A stretch of 64,000 nucleotides of DNA from an uncultured Bacteroides sp. (lineage in GTDB: Bacteria; Bacteroidota; Bacteroidia; Bacteroidales; Bacteroidaceae): NCBI GenBank assembly GCA_902492205.1, contig CABUKU010000004.1, positions 114,887 through 178,886 on the forward strand, written 5' to 3'. A program made the position numbers and the translations under genes. The stretch's first letter is position 1. Each line of letters starts with the position of its first letter. The notes below the pieces were generated by a model, which searched no databases, had not been told where the DNA came from, and worked only from the letters and a program-made list of their open reading frames with translations. Of the stretch, positions 18,459 through 28,087 are shown piece by piece.

Positions 18459-18510
18459 GTTGAAAACTTAATAGTTTATATTAGTTTTCAACTCTAATAT
18501 TATATCTTTG
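18459..18510 (+). promoter_or_regulatory. Promoter with overlapping 10-bp inverted repeat, BamA-like gene
   Basis: TATCTTTG at 18503-18510 is a good -7 box; TTAG at 18481 is a poor -33. GTTGAAAACT (18459-18468) and AGTTTTCAAC (18483-18492) are perfect inverted repeats covering the -33 region, so this looks like an operator site. Confidence 0.5.
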
Positions 18511-18554
18511 AAGCCGAAATAAACAGACGGACTAAAGCAAACTAATATCTGACA

Positions 18555-19685
18555 ATGAAAAAGTTTCTGTCTATAGTGTTGTTAATGATTTTTGCAGTAA
18601 CTGTATCGGCTCAGCAGACAGATACTATAATTCATCGGAACTTTTTCAAGAAGTTTTTGGATTATTTCAATGATGCCAATAAGTCAAAACAGAATAAAAA
18701 GTTCGATTTTAGTATAATCGGAGGACCTCATTATTCGAGTGATACTAAATTAGGACTAGGCTTGGTGGCTGCGGGGTTGTACAGAATGGATAAAAATGAT
18801 ACAATAACCCAACCTTCCAATGTGTCTTTATATGGGGATGTTTCTACTGTTGGATTTTATTTGTTAGGTGTTCGGGGAAATAATCTTTTTCCAAAGGAAA
18901 AATATCGTTTGGACTATAACCTTTATTTTTTTTCTTTTCCAAGCAGTTTTTGGGGGATAGGTTATAATAATGGTGCAAATAATGCTAATGAAAGTAGCTA
19001 TAAACGTTTTCAGTCGCAGATAAAGGTTAATTTCCTTTTTCGTTTGGTCGATAACTTGTATTTGGGGCCTTTGCTTAGTTTCGATTATATTCATGGAATG
19101 GATTTTGAGAAGTCCGAACTATTGGAAGGGATGGCACTTACCACAACAAATCTGAGTACAGGCTTTTCTTTAATATATGATTCACGGGATTTTCTGACCA
19201 ATGCTTATAGAGGTTATTATTTGAAATTGGAACAACGTTTCAGTCCTTCTTTTCTTGGGAATAAGTATGCTTTCAGTACCACAGACTTACGTACCAGTTA
19301 TTACTATCCGGTTTGGAGAGGTGGTATATTGGCAGGAGAATTTCATACTTTGCTTAATTATGGCAATCCGCCATGGGGATTAATGGCTCTATTGGGTAGT
19401 TCTTATGCTATGCGTGGATATTATGAAGGACGGTATCGAGATAAGAATTTGATGGAATTGCAAATAGAATTAAGGCAGCATGTGTGGAAAAGAAACGGAG
19501 TCGTTGTGTGGGGAGGTCTGGGAAGTGTATTTCATGACTTTTCTTCTTTAAGAGGAAAACATATCTTGCCTAATTATGGTTTTGGTTATAGATGGGAATT
19601 TAAGAAGAGGGTGAACGTAAGATTAGATATGGGATTTGGTAAAGGTCAAAAAGGATTTATATTTAATATCAATGAAGCTTTTTAA
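18555..19685 (+). CDS. BamA/TamA-type outer-membrane barrel protein without POTRA domains
   Basis: The 376-residue protein has a signal peptide ending VSAQ and then a C-terminal Omp85 (surface antigen D15) barrel: DSRDFLTNAYRGYYLKLE (the DxRD-NP-like strand), LLNYGNPPWGLMALLGSSYAMRGYYEGRYRDKN and a final RLDMGFGKGQKGFIFNINEAF. Only about 40 residues precede the barrel, so no POTRA domain fits. Such short Omp85 proteins are common in Bacteroidetes and their substrate is unknown. The next gene starts inside its last 14 bp, so the barrel and a phosphoethanolamine transferase are made together. Lipid or lipid-A handling is a possible shared role. Confidence 0.8.
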   Translation: MKKFLSIVLLMIFAVTVSAQQTDTIIHRNFFKKFLDYFNDANKSKQNKKFDFSIIGGPHYSSDTKLGLGLVAAGLYRMDKNDTITQPSNVSLYGDVSTVGFYLLGVRGNNLFPKEKYRLDYNLYFFSFPSSFWGIGYNNGANNANESSYKRFQSQIKVNFLFRLVDNLYLGPLLSFDYIHGMDFEKSELLEGMALTTTNLSTGFSLIYDSRDFLTNAYRGYYLKLEQRFSPSFLGNKYAFSTTDLRTSYYYPVWRGGILAGEFHTLLNYGNPPWGLMALLGSSYAMRGYYEGRYRDKNLMELQIELRQHVWKRNGVVVWGGLGSVFHDFSSLRGKHILPNYGFGYRWEFKKRVNVRLDMGFGKGQKGFIFNINEAF

Positions 19686-21372
19686 GAAAATAAAGAAATG
19701 GTGCGATAATCAGGTGCACCTATATTATCTGTTTATAATAGTACTGATAATACCCAATGTGGTATTGATGTTTACGGAATCAATGCCCTTGCTGGCAAAA
19801 ATATGTAATGTGGTAGTACCTTTATCTGTGTACTGGTTATTGATGTCATGGCTGAAGAAACCGGGAAAGATGCTTTGGATATTATTTGTTTTCATTTTCT
19901 TCGGAGCATTTCAGCTAGTATTGCTTTATTTGTTCGGTAACTCCATTATAGCAGTGGATATGTTTTTGAACTTGACAACTACTAATTCAGGGGAAGCTAT
20001 GGAGCTTCTCGATAATCTTATTCCTGCGTTGGTATTTATCTTCATTATTTATATTCCTACTTTAATTTTAGGTGTAACTTCCATAATGAATAAGGAAAGT
20101 CTTTCTATGGATTTTCTACGTAAAGGACGAAGGTACTCTTTAATGCTGTTTGTTGTAGGGCTATGTATGTTGGGAATTGCCAAACTTACGGATAAGGACT
20201 ATCAATTGAAAATAGATCTTTATCCGGTGAATGTATGTTACAATGTATATCTTGCCTTCGAACGTGATGCTCAGAGCAGGCACTATTATGAAACTTCAGC
20301 CGATTTTACATTTCATGCCAAATCCACTCATGTTGCTACTGCTAAAGAAATATATGTAATGGTAGTAGGAGAAACATCCCGGGCATTGAATTGGGGACTA
20401 TATGGATATGAACGTAATACTACTCCTAAACTTGGCAAAGAAGAGGGATTGATTGTGTTTAAAGATGCTTTGACTCAATCTAATACAACCCATAAAAGTG
20501 TTCCTATCTTATTATCTGCTGCTTCTGCTGAGAATTTCGACTGTATGTATAAACAGAAAGGAATTCTCACAGCTTTCAAAGAAGCGGGTTTTCACACAGT
20601 ATTTTTCTCTAATCAGAAACCGAATAATTCCTATATAGATTTTTTCGGTATGGAAGCCGATCATTATGACTTTATAAAAGAAGATTCGGATAATATTCGT
20701 TTGAATCCTTCTGATGATGAACTATTAGGTTTGGTTCAACAAGAGATAAATAAGGGGCATGATAAATTGTTCATTGTGCTTCACACTTATGGCTCGCATT
20801 TTAATTATCAAGAACGCTATCCGGCTGATTCGGCAATATTCACTCCCGATAAGGTGGAAGGAGCAGAAGTGAAATATCGTTCAAATCTGGTGAATGCCTA
20901 CGATAATACCATTCGTTATACGGACGGTTTCTTATCACAATTGATTAAAATGCTGAATGGTGCGAATGTGCAATCGGCTATGTTTTACACTTCCGATCAC
21001 GGTGAGGATATATTTGACGATAACAGACATTTATTTTTGCATGCTTCCTCTATTCCTACATATTATCAGTTGCATGTCCCTTTGGTAGTCTGGATGTCTC
21101 CGGCTTATAGAGAAGCTTATCCGGATGTATATAGCGTTGCACAAAACAATGTATTGAAACCTGTATCAAGTAATGCTGCGTTTCACACAGTATTGTCATT
21201 GGGAGGTATAAATACATCTTATAAAAATGATACTTTATCCGTGGTAAATAAGGAATTTGAAGAAAAGGAACGTTATTATCTGAACGATCATAATCTTCCC
21301 AAAGCATTGGATGATATAGGTTTGCAAGATGAAGATTTTGAGATGTTCCGTAAGATGGGAATTAAATACTGA
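19672..21372 (+). CDS. Phosphoethanolamine transferase (EptA/MCR-like, sulfatase superfamily)
   Basis: The 566-residue inner-membrane protein has about five N-terminal hydrophobic segments (residues 15-170) and a periplasmic alkaline-phosphatase-fold domain. VVGETSRALNWGLYGYERNTTPKL supplies the metal-binding Glu234; SNTTHKSVPILLS supplies Thr273, aligned to the nucleophile of EptA/MCR; YTSDHGED gives the Asp-His metal ligands. Family members transfer phosphoethanolamine to lipid A or other glycans and can lower cationic peptide binding. The ATG at 19672 is chosen because it opens the first membrane segment and overlaps the upstream stop by 14 bp. Acceptor not known. Confidence 0.85.
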   Translation: MKLFKKIKKWCDNQVHLYYLFIIVLIIPNVVLMFTESMPLLAKICNVVVPLSVYWLLMSWLKKPGKMLWILFVFIFFGAFQLVLLYLFGNSIIAVDMFLNLTTTNSGEAMELLDNLIPALVFIFIIYIPTLILGVTSIMNKESLSMDFLRKGRRYSLMLFVVGLCMLGIAKLTDKDYQLKIDLYPVNVCYNVYLAFERDAQSRHYYETSADFTFHAKSTHVATAKEIYVMVVGETSRALNWGLYGYERNTTPKLGKEEGLIVFKDALTQSNTTHKSVPILLSAASAENFDCMYKQKGILTAFKEAGFHTVFFSNQKPNNSYIDFFGMEADHYDFIKEDSDNIRLNPSDDELLGLVQQEINKGHDKLFIVLHTYGSHFNYQERYPADSAIFTPDKVEGAEVKYRSNLVNAYDNTIRYTDGFLSQLIKMLNGANVQSAMFYTSDHGEDIFDDNRHLFLHASSIPTYYQLHVPLVVWMSPAYREAYPDVYSVAQNNVLKPVSSNAAFHTVLSLGGINTSYKNDTLSVVNKEFEEKERYYLNDHNLPKALDDIGLQDEDFEMFRKMGIKY

Positions 21373-21377
21373 AATAA

Positions 21378-21414
21378 AAAAGGACGTGTTCTCATCATGG
21401 AGGCACGTCCTTTT
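21378..21414. terminator. Bidirectional terminator between convergent genes
   Basis: AAAAGGACGTG (21378-21388) pairs perfectly with CACGTCCTTTT (21404-21414) over 11 bp. A-rich and T-rich flanks make it work in both directions, ending the transferase gene and the barrel gene at 21437. Confidence 0.85.
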
Positions 21415-21436
21415 CAATTGTAACTTTCTATTTGAA

Positions 21437-22063
21437 TTAGAATGCAATACCTAAACGGAATCCTATATTACTTAAACCATCTACATTATAATGCAATACT
21501 GTCGCTTTATTGGTTGCATAGCTATAATAAGCAGCTACGTGGAAACCAATACCGTTTTCCCATGGGTAAATATTCACACCTACTTCCGGTGATACGTAGA
21601 ATCCCCAATTCTTATCATAAACTTCGATAGTGCTTAAATAAGAAGAAGTCTTATTGTAGTTTGCACCTAACTTTACACCTACATAAGGTTGACAAACGCC
21701 TTCAGAGAAACGGTAATGGGCTGTTGCACCAAAAGGCAAGTTAAAATTAGAGTGTTGTTGGTCGGTAGTGATTGTTGATGTACCGCTTAAAGGGAATGTT
21801 TGACGAGGAATGTATTCATTATTAGTATGATAATTGATGAATGCACCCAGAGCCAATCCCGGAGTTACATAATAACCACCTTCAAGGTTCATACCCCAAC
21901 CGCTTGCCTTATCGGCAAAATGATTACTTAACGGACCGTTGAATTGCCAGTCTACATTAAAATAACTATTGGGAGTGATTTGTGCTTTAGTTGGCAAAGC
22001 AAATGCTAAAGCTATGGCCGCTACAGCCATTATTTTAATTGATAAATATTTAATTGTTTTCAT
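21437..22063 (-). CDS. Outer-membrane beta-barrel protein, small (OmpW/opacity-like)
   Basis: The 208-residue protein has a signal peptide (cleavage near LPTKAQ) and alternating amphipathic strands (GWGMNLEGGYYVTPGLALGAFINYH, PFGATAHYRFSEGVCQPYVGVKLGANY, WGFYVSPEVGVNIYPW) ending in the aromatic GIAF. This is the usual eight-stranded Bacteroidetes outer-membrane barrel, near the OmpW/Opa type. It lies 33 bp after a DUF4136 lipoprotein gene, so the two are probably co-transcribed. No substrate or binding function can be read. Confidence 0.8.
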   Translation of the reverse strand: MKTIKYLSIKIMAVAAIALAFALPTKAQITPNSYFNVDWQFNGPLSNHFADKASGWGMNLEGGYYVTPGLALGAFINYHTNNEYIPRQTFPLSGTSTITTDQQHSNFNLPFGATAHYRFSEGVCQPYVGVKLGANYNKTSSYLSTIEVYDKNWGFYVSPEVGVNIYPWENGIGFHVAAYYSYATNKATVLHYNVDGLSNIGFRLGIAF

Positions 22064-22096
22064 ATGAATCTGTTATTTAGGATGTTTACTGTTTTA

Positions 22097-22735
22097 TTAT
22101 TTAGTAGCCTGAACATATGGAGACTGTGCAAAGGATTGATTTATGCCTTTTACTGTCAATGCCATATCTACTTTGCTTGAACCGCTAAGCAAGCCACTGA
22201 TGAAAGTATTCCAGATAACAGGAAGTTTCTGTTCTTTTCCTTGAGGAGCAGTAAGGTCTATCATATCGGTAAGTAATGATCCTGTGCTGTAACTGTATGT
22301 AATGGAATAAGGATAATACCAATAGCCCCAGTCACCCCAGTAATATGAATCCCAATATCCTGGGTATCCCCACCACCAATATGGATTGGTATGGTAATTT
22401 GTGAAATAATAGGTACTTGCAACGTAACTAACTTGGAGACCTAATTGAGCATCGGCTTTTTCATCCACACGATTATAACCTCTGGCAGTCATGTTTTCTA
22501 CATAAGCATCCAATATAGGTTGAGCTTGTTCACCTTTCCAATATTCAGGTTTCTCGGTATTACCGATAACTAAAACACTGTCCGGAAGGTAGTAATCCTT
22601 AAAGCTGCTGAAGTCAGCCGCCTTGTCATAGCTTGTAAACACTAGATAATCATTGTCTAATTTAGACATATCGGGATCTTTCTCACAAGATACTAATGCA
22701 AAGACCGCGATTAAAATTGGAATTAATTTTTTCAT
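22097..22735 (-). CDS. DUF4136 lipoprotein with Trp/Tyr-rich tract
   Basis: The 212-residue protein has a lipoprotein signal (ALVSC at 13-17). The rest fits DUF4136: DYLVFTSYDKAADFSSFKDYYLPD at the N-terminus, GYNRVDEKADAQLGLQVSYV in the middle and a C-terminal helix with QSFAQSPYV. Between them residues about 115-150 are extremely aromatic (YWWWGYPGYWDSYYWGDWGY), as in several members of this family. Likely an outer-membrane-attached periplasmic protein made with the adjacent barrel. Function unknown. Confidence 0.8.
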   Translation of the reverse strand: MKKLIPILIAVFALVSCEKDPDMSKLDNDYLVFTSYDKAADFSSFKDYYLPDSVLVIGNTEKPEYWKGEQAQPILDAYVENMTARGYNRVDEKADAQLGLQVSYVASTYYFTNYHTNPYWWWGYPGYWDSYYWGDWGYWYYPYSITYSYSTGSLLTDMIDLTAPQGKEQKLPVIWNTFISGLLSGSSKVDMALTVKGINQSFAQSPYVQATK

Positions 22736-22871
22736 GTCCTTTTTCGTTTAAGTTAAATAATTTAGGTTGCTTCTATCTTTTTGAAGTATGCTGAGAAAAC
22801 AAGGTAGGAAATAAAAAGTTTTTTGTTTAAGGTATTTTGGCATTGTTTTTCATCTTATTACTATCAAAATA

Positions 22872-22901
22872 AAAGGCGTACCCATAGGAGGATACGCCTT
22901 T
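22872..22901 (-). terminator. Terminator of beta-mannosidase gene
   Basis: AAAGGCGTA (22872-22880) and TACGCCTTT (22893-22901) form a 9-bp stem 25 bp after the stop; T-rich sequence follows on the minus strand. Confidence 0.75.
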
Positions 22902-22925
22902 CAATTTTTTATTTACTAAATGAGT

Positions 22926-25520
22926 TTAGTATTCGTTACTCAATGATACTACCTTTAATTGTTTTTCAAAGTCTTTTTGTGACAAAGTTGTAGTAACCTT
23001 CGTTGTGACGGATTCACCGGGAAGTATATCAAAATAGTTGTTTTCAAAGAAATTATCAATGCCGTTGATTGACATAAATACTGCGCGGGCAAATTTATCA
23101 CTGTTTAAAGTTACTTCAAATCCCCCGTTTACAGGTTTGATATAGTGGTTGATTTGTGTTTTGGGATAGTTCAGTTCTTTCTGTTTTACTAAATAATAGT
23201 TATTAATATAAGGTGTATTTTCTTTTGTTGTCAGGGTGGCATGGATAAACACATTCTCTTTCGGAGTACCTTTCAGCATGCTTTCAATGTCTGTTGCAAA
23301 TACTTTACTGCTTGTATTTGCTGCCACTTTTACGGACTTTTTATAGCTGTTGATTAAATCTCCGTTGAACTTCATTATTTGTACGTCTAAAACTCCATTA
23401 CAAGACTTTAGGCGGTCGGAAACAACATAGATATTAAGTTTTCCATTCTCTGCAATTGGAGAAACAAGTAAATCCCGATAAGCCTCACGAGTAAAGTAAT
23501 GCTGAGCTTTCCAACGTCCGTAATAATCACGGCTCGACCATGATGCTACCGGCCAGCAATCGTTGTGTTGCCAGTAAAGTGTACCCATGCAATAGGGCAT
23601 ATCACGACGGTGGGCTTCGATGGCTGTCTTTATAGCATCGCCTTGTAATACATGATTCATGTAAAGGAATGCTTGGAAGTTTTTCGGTTTGCGGTATTCA
23701 TTTAATAAATATGTTTCAATCAATCCATTGGCATGTGCACCTCCTCTTTGATGTGACATCATCACTTCCGAATAAATATCCCAGTCTTCTTTCTTTGGTG
23801 CATATATCTTCACCGATTCGAATTCGGGGAATGACTGAAAACCATATTCGCTGAAGAAGCGGCTTCTTTCCTTATTATAGTCGGTGATAGGAGATTTGGC
23901 ATGCCACACTCCCCAATAGTGCCGATCACCTTCATGGTCATTGCTGCCAACATTGAAGTCTGCGAAAGGAGATGACGGGGTATAGAATGTTTCCGGTGCA
24001 TACTCTTTCACCACTTCGGGCAGAACAACATAATATTGATTGGTAAACTGTTTATATATAATTTTGGCATATTCCGGGTTTTGCGCTTCATATTGCTTTT
24101 TCCATCCCCAGCCAAACCATGCATCCTGACACTCGTTGTTGCCACACCAAAGGGCGATACTTGCATGATTGCGTAAGCGTTTCACGTTGTCAATGGCTTC
24201 TAAACGTATGTTTTCAAGAAGTTTGCCTTCTGCCGGATAAACACTGCAAGCAAACATGAAGTCTTGCCAAACCATAATTCCATATTTGTCGCAAAGATTG
24301 TAGAAAACATCATTTTCATAGATACCGCCACCCCAGATGCGAAGCATGTTCATGTTTACATTGACGGCATCGAGAATTGTCTTTTCATACATTTCATCCG
24401 TGACACGGGGTAGGAAGTTATCCGACGGAATGTAATTGGCTCCTTTGATAAATACGGGTACGCCATTGAGTTCCACATAAAAACTTTTTCCGTCTTCGTC
24501 CGGTTTATTAATGATTTTAAGTGAACGGATTCCTATCTCTTTTGTTTGGCTGTCTTTTGTTTCGGAGCCAATAATTAAGTCCGTCCGAAAGTTATAAAGA
24601 TGAGGCTCTCCCAATCCGTTGCTCCACCAGAGTTTGGGATTCTTTAGAGTGGAATTGACATCTACTTTATTTATACCTTTTTTGAGACTGAAAGTTTTAT
24701 TGCCAATCACTTTCCCTGTTTCCATATCTGTGATGGTAAGTTTGGCTTCCTTAATGTCTTTATCGGCAAGAATTTCCACATTTGTGGTAATGTCTGCCTG
24801 CTTTTTATTTACCTTTTTCTGATCGAAGAATATGTCTTCCATGCGGGCATCGTTCCATGCTTGTAGTGTAATAGGCCGCCAAATGCCCGAAGTGACTAAT
24901 CTCGGTCCCCAATCCCAGCCATAGTGGTAGCCTGCCTTACGGGCAAATACACTGATTTTCTTGTCGAGCAATCCGCCGTTTTCCGATTGATCGTTGGTAG
25001 CTTCGTAATGGAAAGGTATGGCATCCCATTTAGGAACATCCACCTTTACAGGAGAATGGAAATAGATTCTCAGTACATTGCCTTCGGGCTTTACTTTGTT
25101 TTTTATATCGGCATACCATTGACGGAACATATTATCGGCTTCCAATATTTTTTCGTCATTGAGATACACATCGGCATATGTATCAAGTCCTTTAAAATGT
25201 AGACGGATATTACTCCGGTTCATCATTTCGGGAGTCACATTAAAAGTAGTTTCATAAATCCAATCTTCCTTGTCGATCCATTGAAGTCCGCGTTCGTTTA
25301 GTCGATAAAAAGGATCTTCTATGATTCCGTTGCTGATTAAATCGGTGTGAACCACGCCGGGAACAGTTGCCGGATACCAGTTTGTCAGCCGGGCTTGCTT
25401 GAACTTCCAACCCTCGTTCAGGTCTTTACTGAGCGGTGTTGCCGATAGTAAACCACAGCATAGCAGGGACGATACAACAAGTAGCGTCTTTCTGCAATTA
25501 GTTTTCACTTTGTCTTTCAT
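22926..25520 (-). CDS. Exo-beta-mannosidase, GH2
   Basis: The 864-residue exported enzyme has a signal peptide (about 26 residues) and the GH2 beta-mannosidase plan: sugar-binding domain (WYPATVPGVVHTDLISNGIIEDPFY), Ig-like domain and TIM barrel. RIWGGGIYE (394-402), WCGNNE with acid/base Glu463, and FFSEYGFQ with nucleophile Glu558 are present, so it should be active, removing terminal beta-mannose, for example from N-glycan cores or mannooligosaccharides. It is transcribed alone, with its own terminator, away from a SusCD pair. Confidence 0.93.
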   Translation of the reverse strand: MKDKVKTNCRKTLLVVSSLLCCGLLSATPLSKDLNEGWKFKQARLTNWYPATVPGVVHTDLISNGIIEDPFYRLNERGLQWIDKEDWIYETTFNVTPEMMNRSNIRLHFKGLDTYADVYLNDEKILEADNMFRQWYADIKNKVKPEGNVLRIYFHSPVKVDVPKWDAIPFHYEATNDQSENGGLLDKKISVFARKAGYHYGWDWGPRLVTSGIWRPITLQAWNDARMEDIFFDQKKVNKKQADITTNVEILADKDIKEAKLTITDMETGKVIGNKTFSLKKGINKVDVNSTLKNPKLWWSNGLGEPHLYNFRTDLIIGSETKDSQTKEIGIRSLKIINKPDEDGKSFYVELNGVPVFIKGANYIPSDNFLPRVTDEMYEKTILDAVNVNMNMLRIWGGGIYENDVFYNLCDKYGIMVWQDFMFACSVYPAEGKLLENIRLEAIDNVKRLRNHASIALWCGNNECQDAWFGWGWKKQYEAQNPEYAKIIYKQFTNQYYVVLPEVVKEYAPETFYTPSSPFADFNVGSNDHEGDRHYWGVWHAKSPITDYNKERSRFFSEYGFQSFPEFESVKIYAPKKEDWDIYSEVMMSHQRGGAHANGLIETYLLNEYRKPKNFQAFLYMNHVLQGDAIKTAIEAHRRDMPYCMGTLYWQHNDCWPVASWSSRDYYGRWKAQHYFTREAYRDLLVSPIAENGKLNIYVVSDRLKSCNGVLDVQIMKFNGDLINSYKKSVKVAANTSSKVFATDIESMLKGTPKENVFIHATLTTKENTPYINNYYLVKQKELNYPKTQINHYIKPVNGGFEVTLNSDKFARAVFMSINGIDNFFENNYFDILPGESVTTKVTTTLSQKDFEKQLKVVSLSNEY

Positions 25521-25974
25521 TCTTATATCGTATTAATTAAATGTGTTACTCTATGAAGTTAAGCTGTTTCTTCCCATAAGTTAAAGTCGTTTGACCTGAT
25601 AGCTTAATAAGGTAATGTAGAGCTAATTATGAAAAGGAGTAGAGTATATTTAAATATAGTATAGACTATATATCCGTTTACTGTACAGCTTTTTGATAAA
25701 CTGTAAGGAGATAATTGCTTAACTTTCCTATTGAAATGATTAAACTTTAAGGTTTAATCTATTACTTCGAACTGAACTTTCAATTTATTCATATTATTAC
25801 TCTCATGTTGTTGATAATTAAATTTGTATGTTACAAATTTACAAGATGTACTTCTTTTTCTCTGATATAATTCTATCAAAAGCTAATACTTTGTTGCGAA
25901 GTGGAAGAAAATAAAAAAGGCAACTGTATCTTTTGTGATACGGTTGCCTTCAGGGAATATTGTTCTAACTTAGA
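25521..25974. other. 454-bp intergenic region upstream of beta-mannosidase
   Basis: Strongly A+T rich and without a convincing reading frame. Minus-strand TAAATTTG at 25834-25841 is a possible -7 box for the mannosidase, which would leave a leader of about 300 nt. The left-hand terminator of the LruC gene lies at 25917-25950. I see no repeat or known RNA in the rest. Confidence 0.5.
25917..25950 (-). terminator. Terminator of LruC lipoprotein gene
   Basis: AAGGCAACTGTATC (25917-25930) pairs with GATACGGTTGCCTT (25937-25950) with one wobble; T-rich on the minus strand after the stem. Confidence 0.8.
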
Positions 25975-27930
25975 TTATTTCTTTTTATACCAGTCTTTGT
26001 CACTCTTGCCTTTTGATGAAGCCCAACTTTTGAACTTAGGATATTTTTCTGTAATGTCTTGTGTTTCTTCGGGGTAATTAAACTTATCGTTTGATATATG
26101 AATGGCAAACGGCATAAAGTCATTGGCTACATAATAAACTCCGGCAATTTCACCTGTCAAGTCATTCTCCGTTCCAAAAAGGGATATATCTGCCTTATCG
26201 GTAGGCTTATAGTTGTCTTTGCTATCGGGTAAGGTTGCTAAATGTAACTCTCTTCCTCTTCCTTCATTTGCTTTAATGATAATGAAAGGGTTATATGGAG
26301 GTTTGACAGATGATTCTTGCAATTCATTCTTGAATTCGGTAGTAACAGTGAATGTTTTGTCAATAACTCCCTTTTGATTATCAAATAAGATAACGGTAGG
26401 ATGGCTTTGTCCGGCTTCCATGCCATTGTTTTGTATATAGGAAGAAGTAACAGGCCCTTCAATGGCAATGCTCTTGATTGCATCATTAACAATATTACTC
26501 AATTGATAACCAAATCCGTTTAGCTGCTGTGCTCCATTTAATTTGCTGATTATAGTATAAGTATCTTCTATTTTAGTTGCCATGTTGCTAACAATGGTTC
26601 TGTATACTTTACTTTCATAATATATAACCAAGTCATTCATATCATAATCGCCTCGTGCCGGCCATGAATCTTCGAAAGCAAGAGTTCCTTTGTAGGTTGT
26701 ATAATTATCATTAGTAGAAGGCCTGTTTACTTCCGGCATATCCGGTAAATCGGTAATAGCACCGGAAGTATCATATTCTACATAGAAGATGGCATCACAA
26801 TAGTTCATGTCTGTATTATCTTCAAAGCCGATAGCAACGAGTTTGTCGTCTCTTTCAGTACGTAGAGACACGGCACGGCGTTTTTTATCATCGTTTAATG
26901 AAGGTGTGGAATAATTATATTTAGAACTGCTTGCTGCTTCAATATTTCCATCAATAAAACAGTTTGATAATAATATCCATCCTACGCTTACGCCTTTGGG
27001 AAATTCCTCAATGAATTCTGTTCCGTTCCAATATTTTAATTGAACTCTGTCTCCACTGACTAAAGCTCCTTTTCTGTTTCCACTCGCATCAAAATAATTG
27101 GAGGTATGGGGAAAAGCTATAATCTTTTGTATATTCTCTTTGGTTGGAATAGTCCCTGTGGGGTAAGTATAATAACCTACCATGTTCTTCATGGAAGCAC
27201 CATTCTTTAAGAATGTAAGATACATCTTGGTTGCTTTCTTTATATTCAAATCAGCAGGGACATCGTCATTAAAGAGCTCTTCATGATTTACTGGGATTTT
27301 ATAGTCACCAGCAAAACGATAGAAGTTCTTTATATCATATAAGATTTCAGCCGGAGGCATCTTGCGGTCAAGTAAATATTCCGGTGCTCCCCAAATGTCT
27401 GTCCATTCTCCGAGTATCTTGAAATCATCGGGATAAGAATAGTTGTTGGTAGGAGTTGCCTGAGCACGAGTCTTAATCTGTGATGAAGTGATATATTCAT
27501 TTTGATTAAAAGATATTGCACCATTGGAAATCTCTAATTTGACTGGGGAAATAGTTCCGATGAAATCGGAGTAGAGCCACACTTCTTTTACATAAGCAGG
27601 GAGAGTGACCGAACCGCTAAACTTACCATTTTTATCGATAGATGCCCTATATAGAGGTTCTATCTCTTTCTCTATGATATTTCCTTCTTTTTCAGTTAAA
27701 GGATTTTCTTCGTATAATCCGAAAAGTACAACATAATCTTTAAAACCGTAATCTATGTTAACCATGCAAGTCTGTTCCGTAGAATAACCAAATAGGTCAT
27801 CGATTGAAGGCTTTTCAGGTGTTTCAGGACCTTGATAAAGGTTCTTTTCTGTACAGCTTCCGCCTAAGATTAGTAGAGTGAAAAAGACAAAAGCAGTCAT
27901 GCTTTTTCCAAATAGATGTTTTGTGTTCAT
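25975..27930 (-). CDS. LruC domain-containing lipoprotein
   Basis: The protein (651 residues from ATG 27930) has a lipoprotein signal with Cys in GGSC. The C-terminal half carries the LruC/DUF4842 signature FEDSWPARGDYDMNDLVIYY, as in Leptospira LruC-type and Bacteroides cell-surface proteins. The N-terminal part is beta-rich and unassigned. The upstream in-frame TTG at 27954 is rejected because it falls inside a promoter (-7 box at 27952-27959). It is probably surface-exposed. No operon partner; a terminator follows the stop. Function unknown. Confidence 0.8.
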   Translation of the reverse strand: MNTKHLFGKSMTAFVFFTLLILGGSCTEKNLYQGPETPEKPSIDDLFGYSTEQTCMVNIDYGFKDYVVLFGLYEENPLTEKEGNIIEKEIEPLYRASIDKNGKFSGSVTLPAYVKEVWLYSDFIGTISPVKLEISNGAISFNQNEYITSSQIKTRAQATPTNNYSYPDDFKILGEWTDIWGAPEYLLDRKMPPAEILYDIKNFYRFAGDYKIPVNHEELFNDDVPADLNIKKATKMYLTFLKNGASMKNMVGYYTYPTGTIPTKENIQKIIAFPHTSNYFDASGNRKGALVSGDRVQLKYWNGTEFIEEFPKGVSVGWILLSNCFIDGNIEAASSSKYNYSTPSLNDDKKRRAVSLRTERDDKLVAIGFEDNTDMNYCDAIFYVEYDTSGAITDLPDMPEVNRPSTNDNYTTYKGTLAFEDSWPARGDYDMNDLVIYYESKVYRTIVSNMATKIEDTYTIISKLNGAQQLNGFGYQLSNIVNDAIKSIAIEGPVTSSYIQNNGMEAGQSHPTVILFDNQKGVIDKTFTVTTEFKNELQESSVKPPYNPFIIIKANEGRGRELHLATLPDSKDNYKPTDKADISLFGTENDLTGEIAGVYYVANDFMPFAIHISNDKFNYPEETQDITEKYPKFKSWASSKGKSDKDWYKKK

Positions 27931-27951
27931 AGAGAATACATTGAATTGCGA

Positions 27952-27984
27952 CAAAGATAGATATAAAATTGAAACGTTTACAAT
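27952..27984 (-). promoter_or_regulatory. Promoter of LruC lipoprotein gene
   Basis: Minus-strand TATCTTTG (27952-27959) and ATTG (27981-27984) are 21 bp apart. The start codon at 27930 follows 21 bp after the -7 box, which fixes the start. Confidence 0.6.
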
Positions 27985-28037
27985 TTTAAGTGGAAAATTA
28001 ACTGTGTATTATATATTTAGGATCTAATGGAAATAAA

Positions 28038-28066
28038 AAACTCCCTTTTGTAGAAAAAGGGAGTTT
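28038..28066 (-). terminator. Terminator of NlpE-like gene
   Basis: AAACTCCCTTTT (28038-28049) pairs perfectly with AAAAGGGAGTTT (28055-28066), 12 bp, 20 bp after the stop; T-rich in the minus direction. Confidence 0.85.
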
Positions 28067-28087
28067 CAAAGTACTTATTAATTTTGC

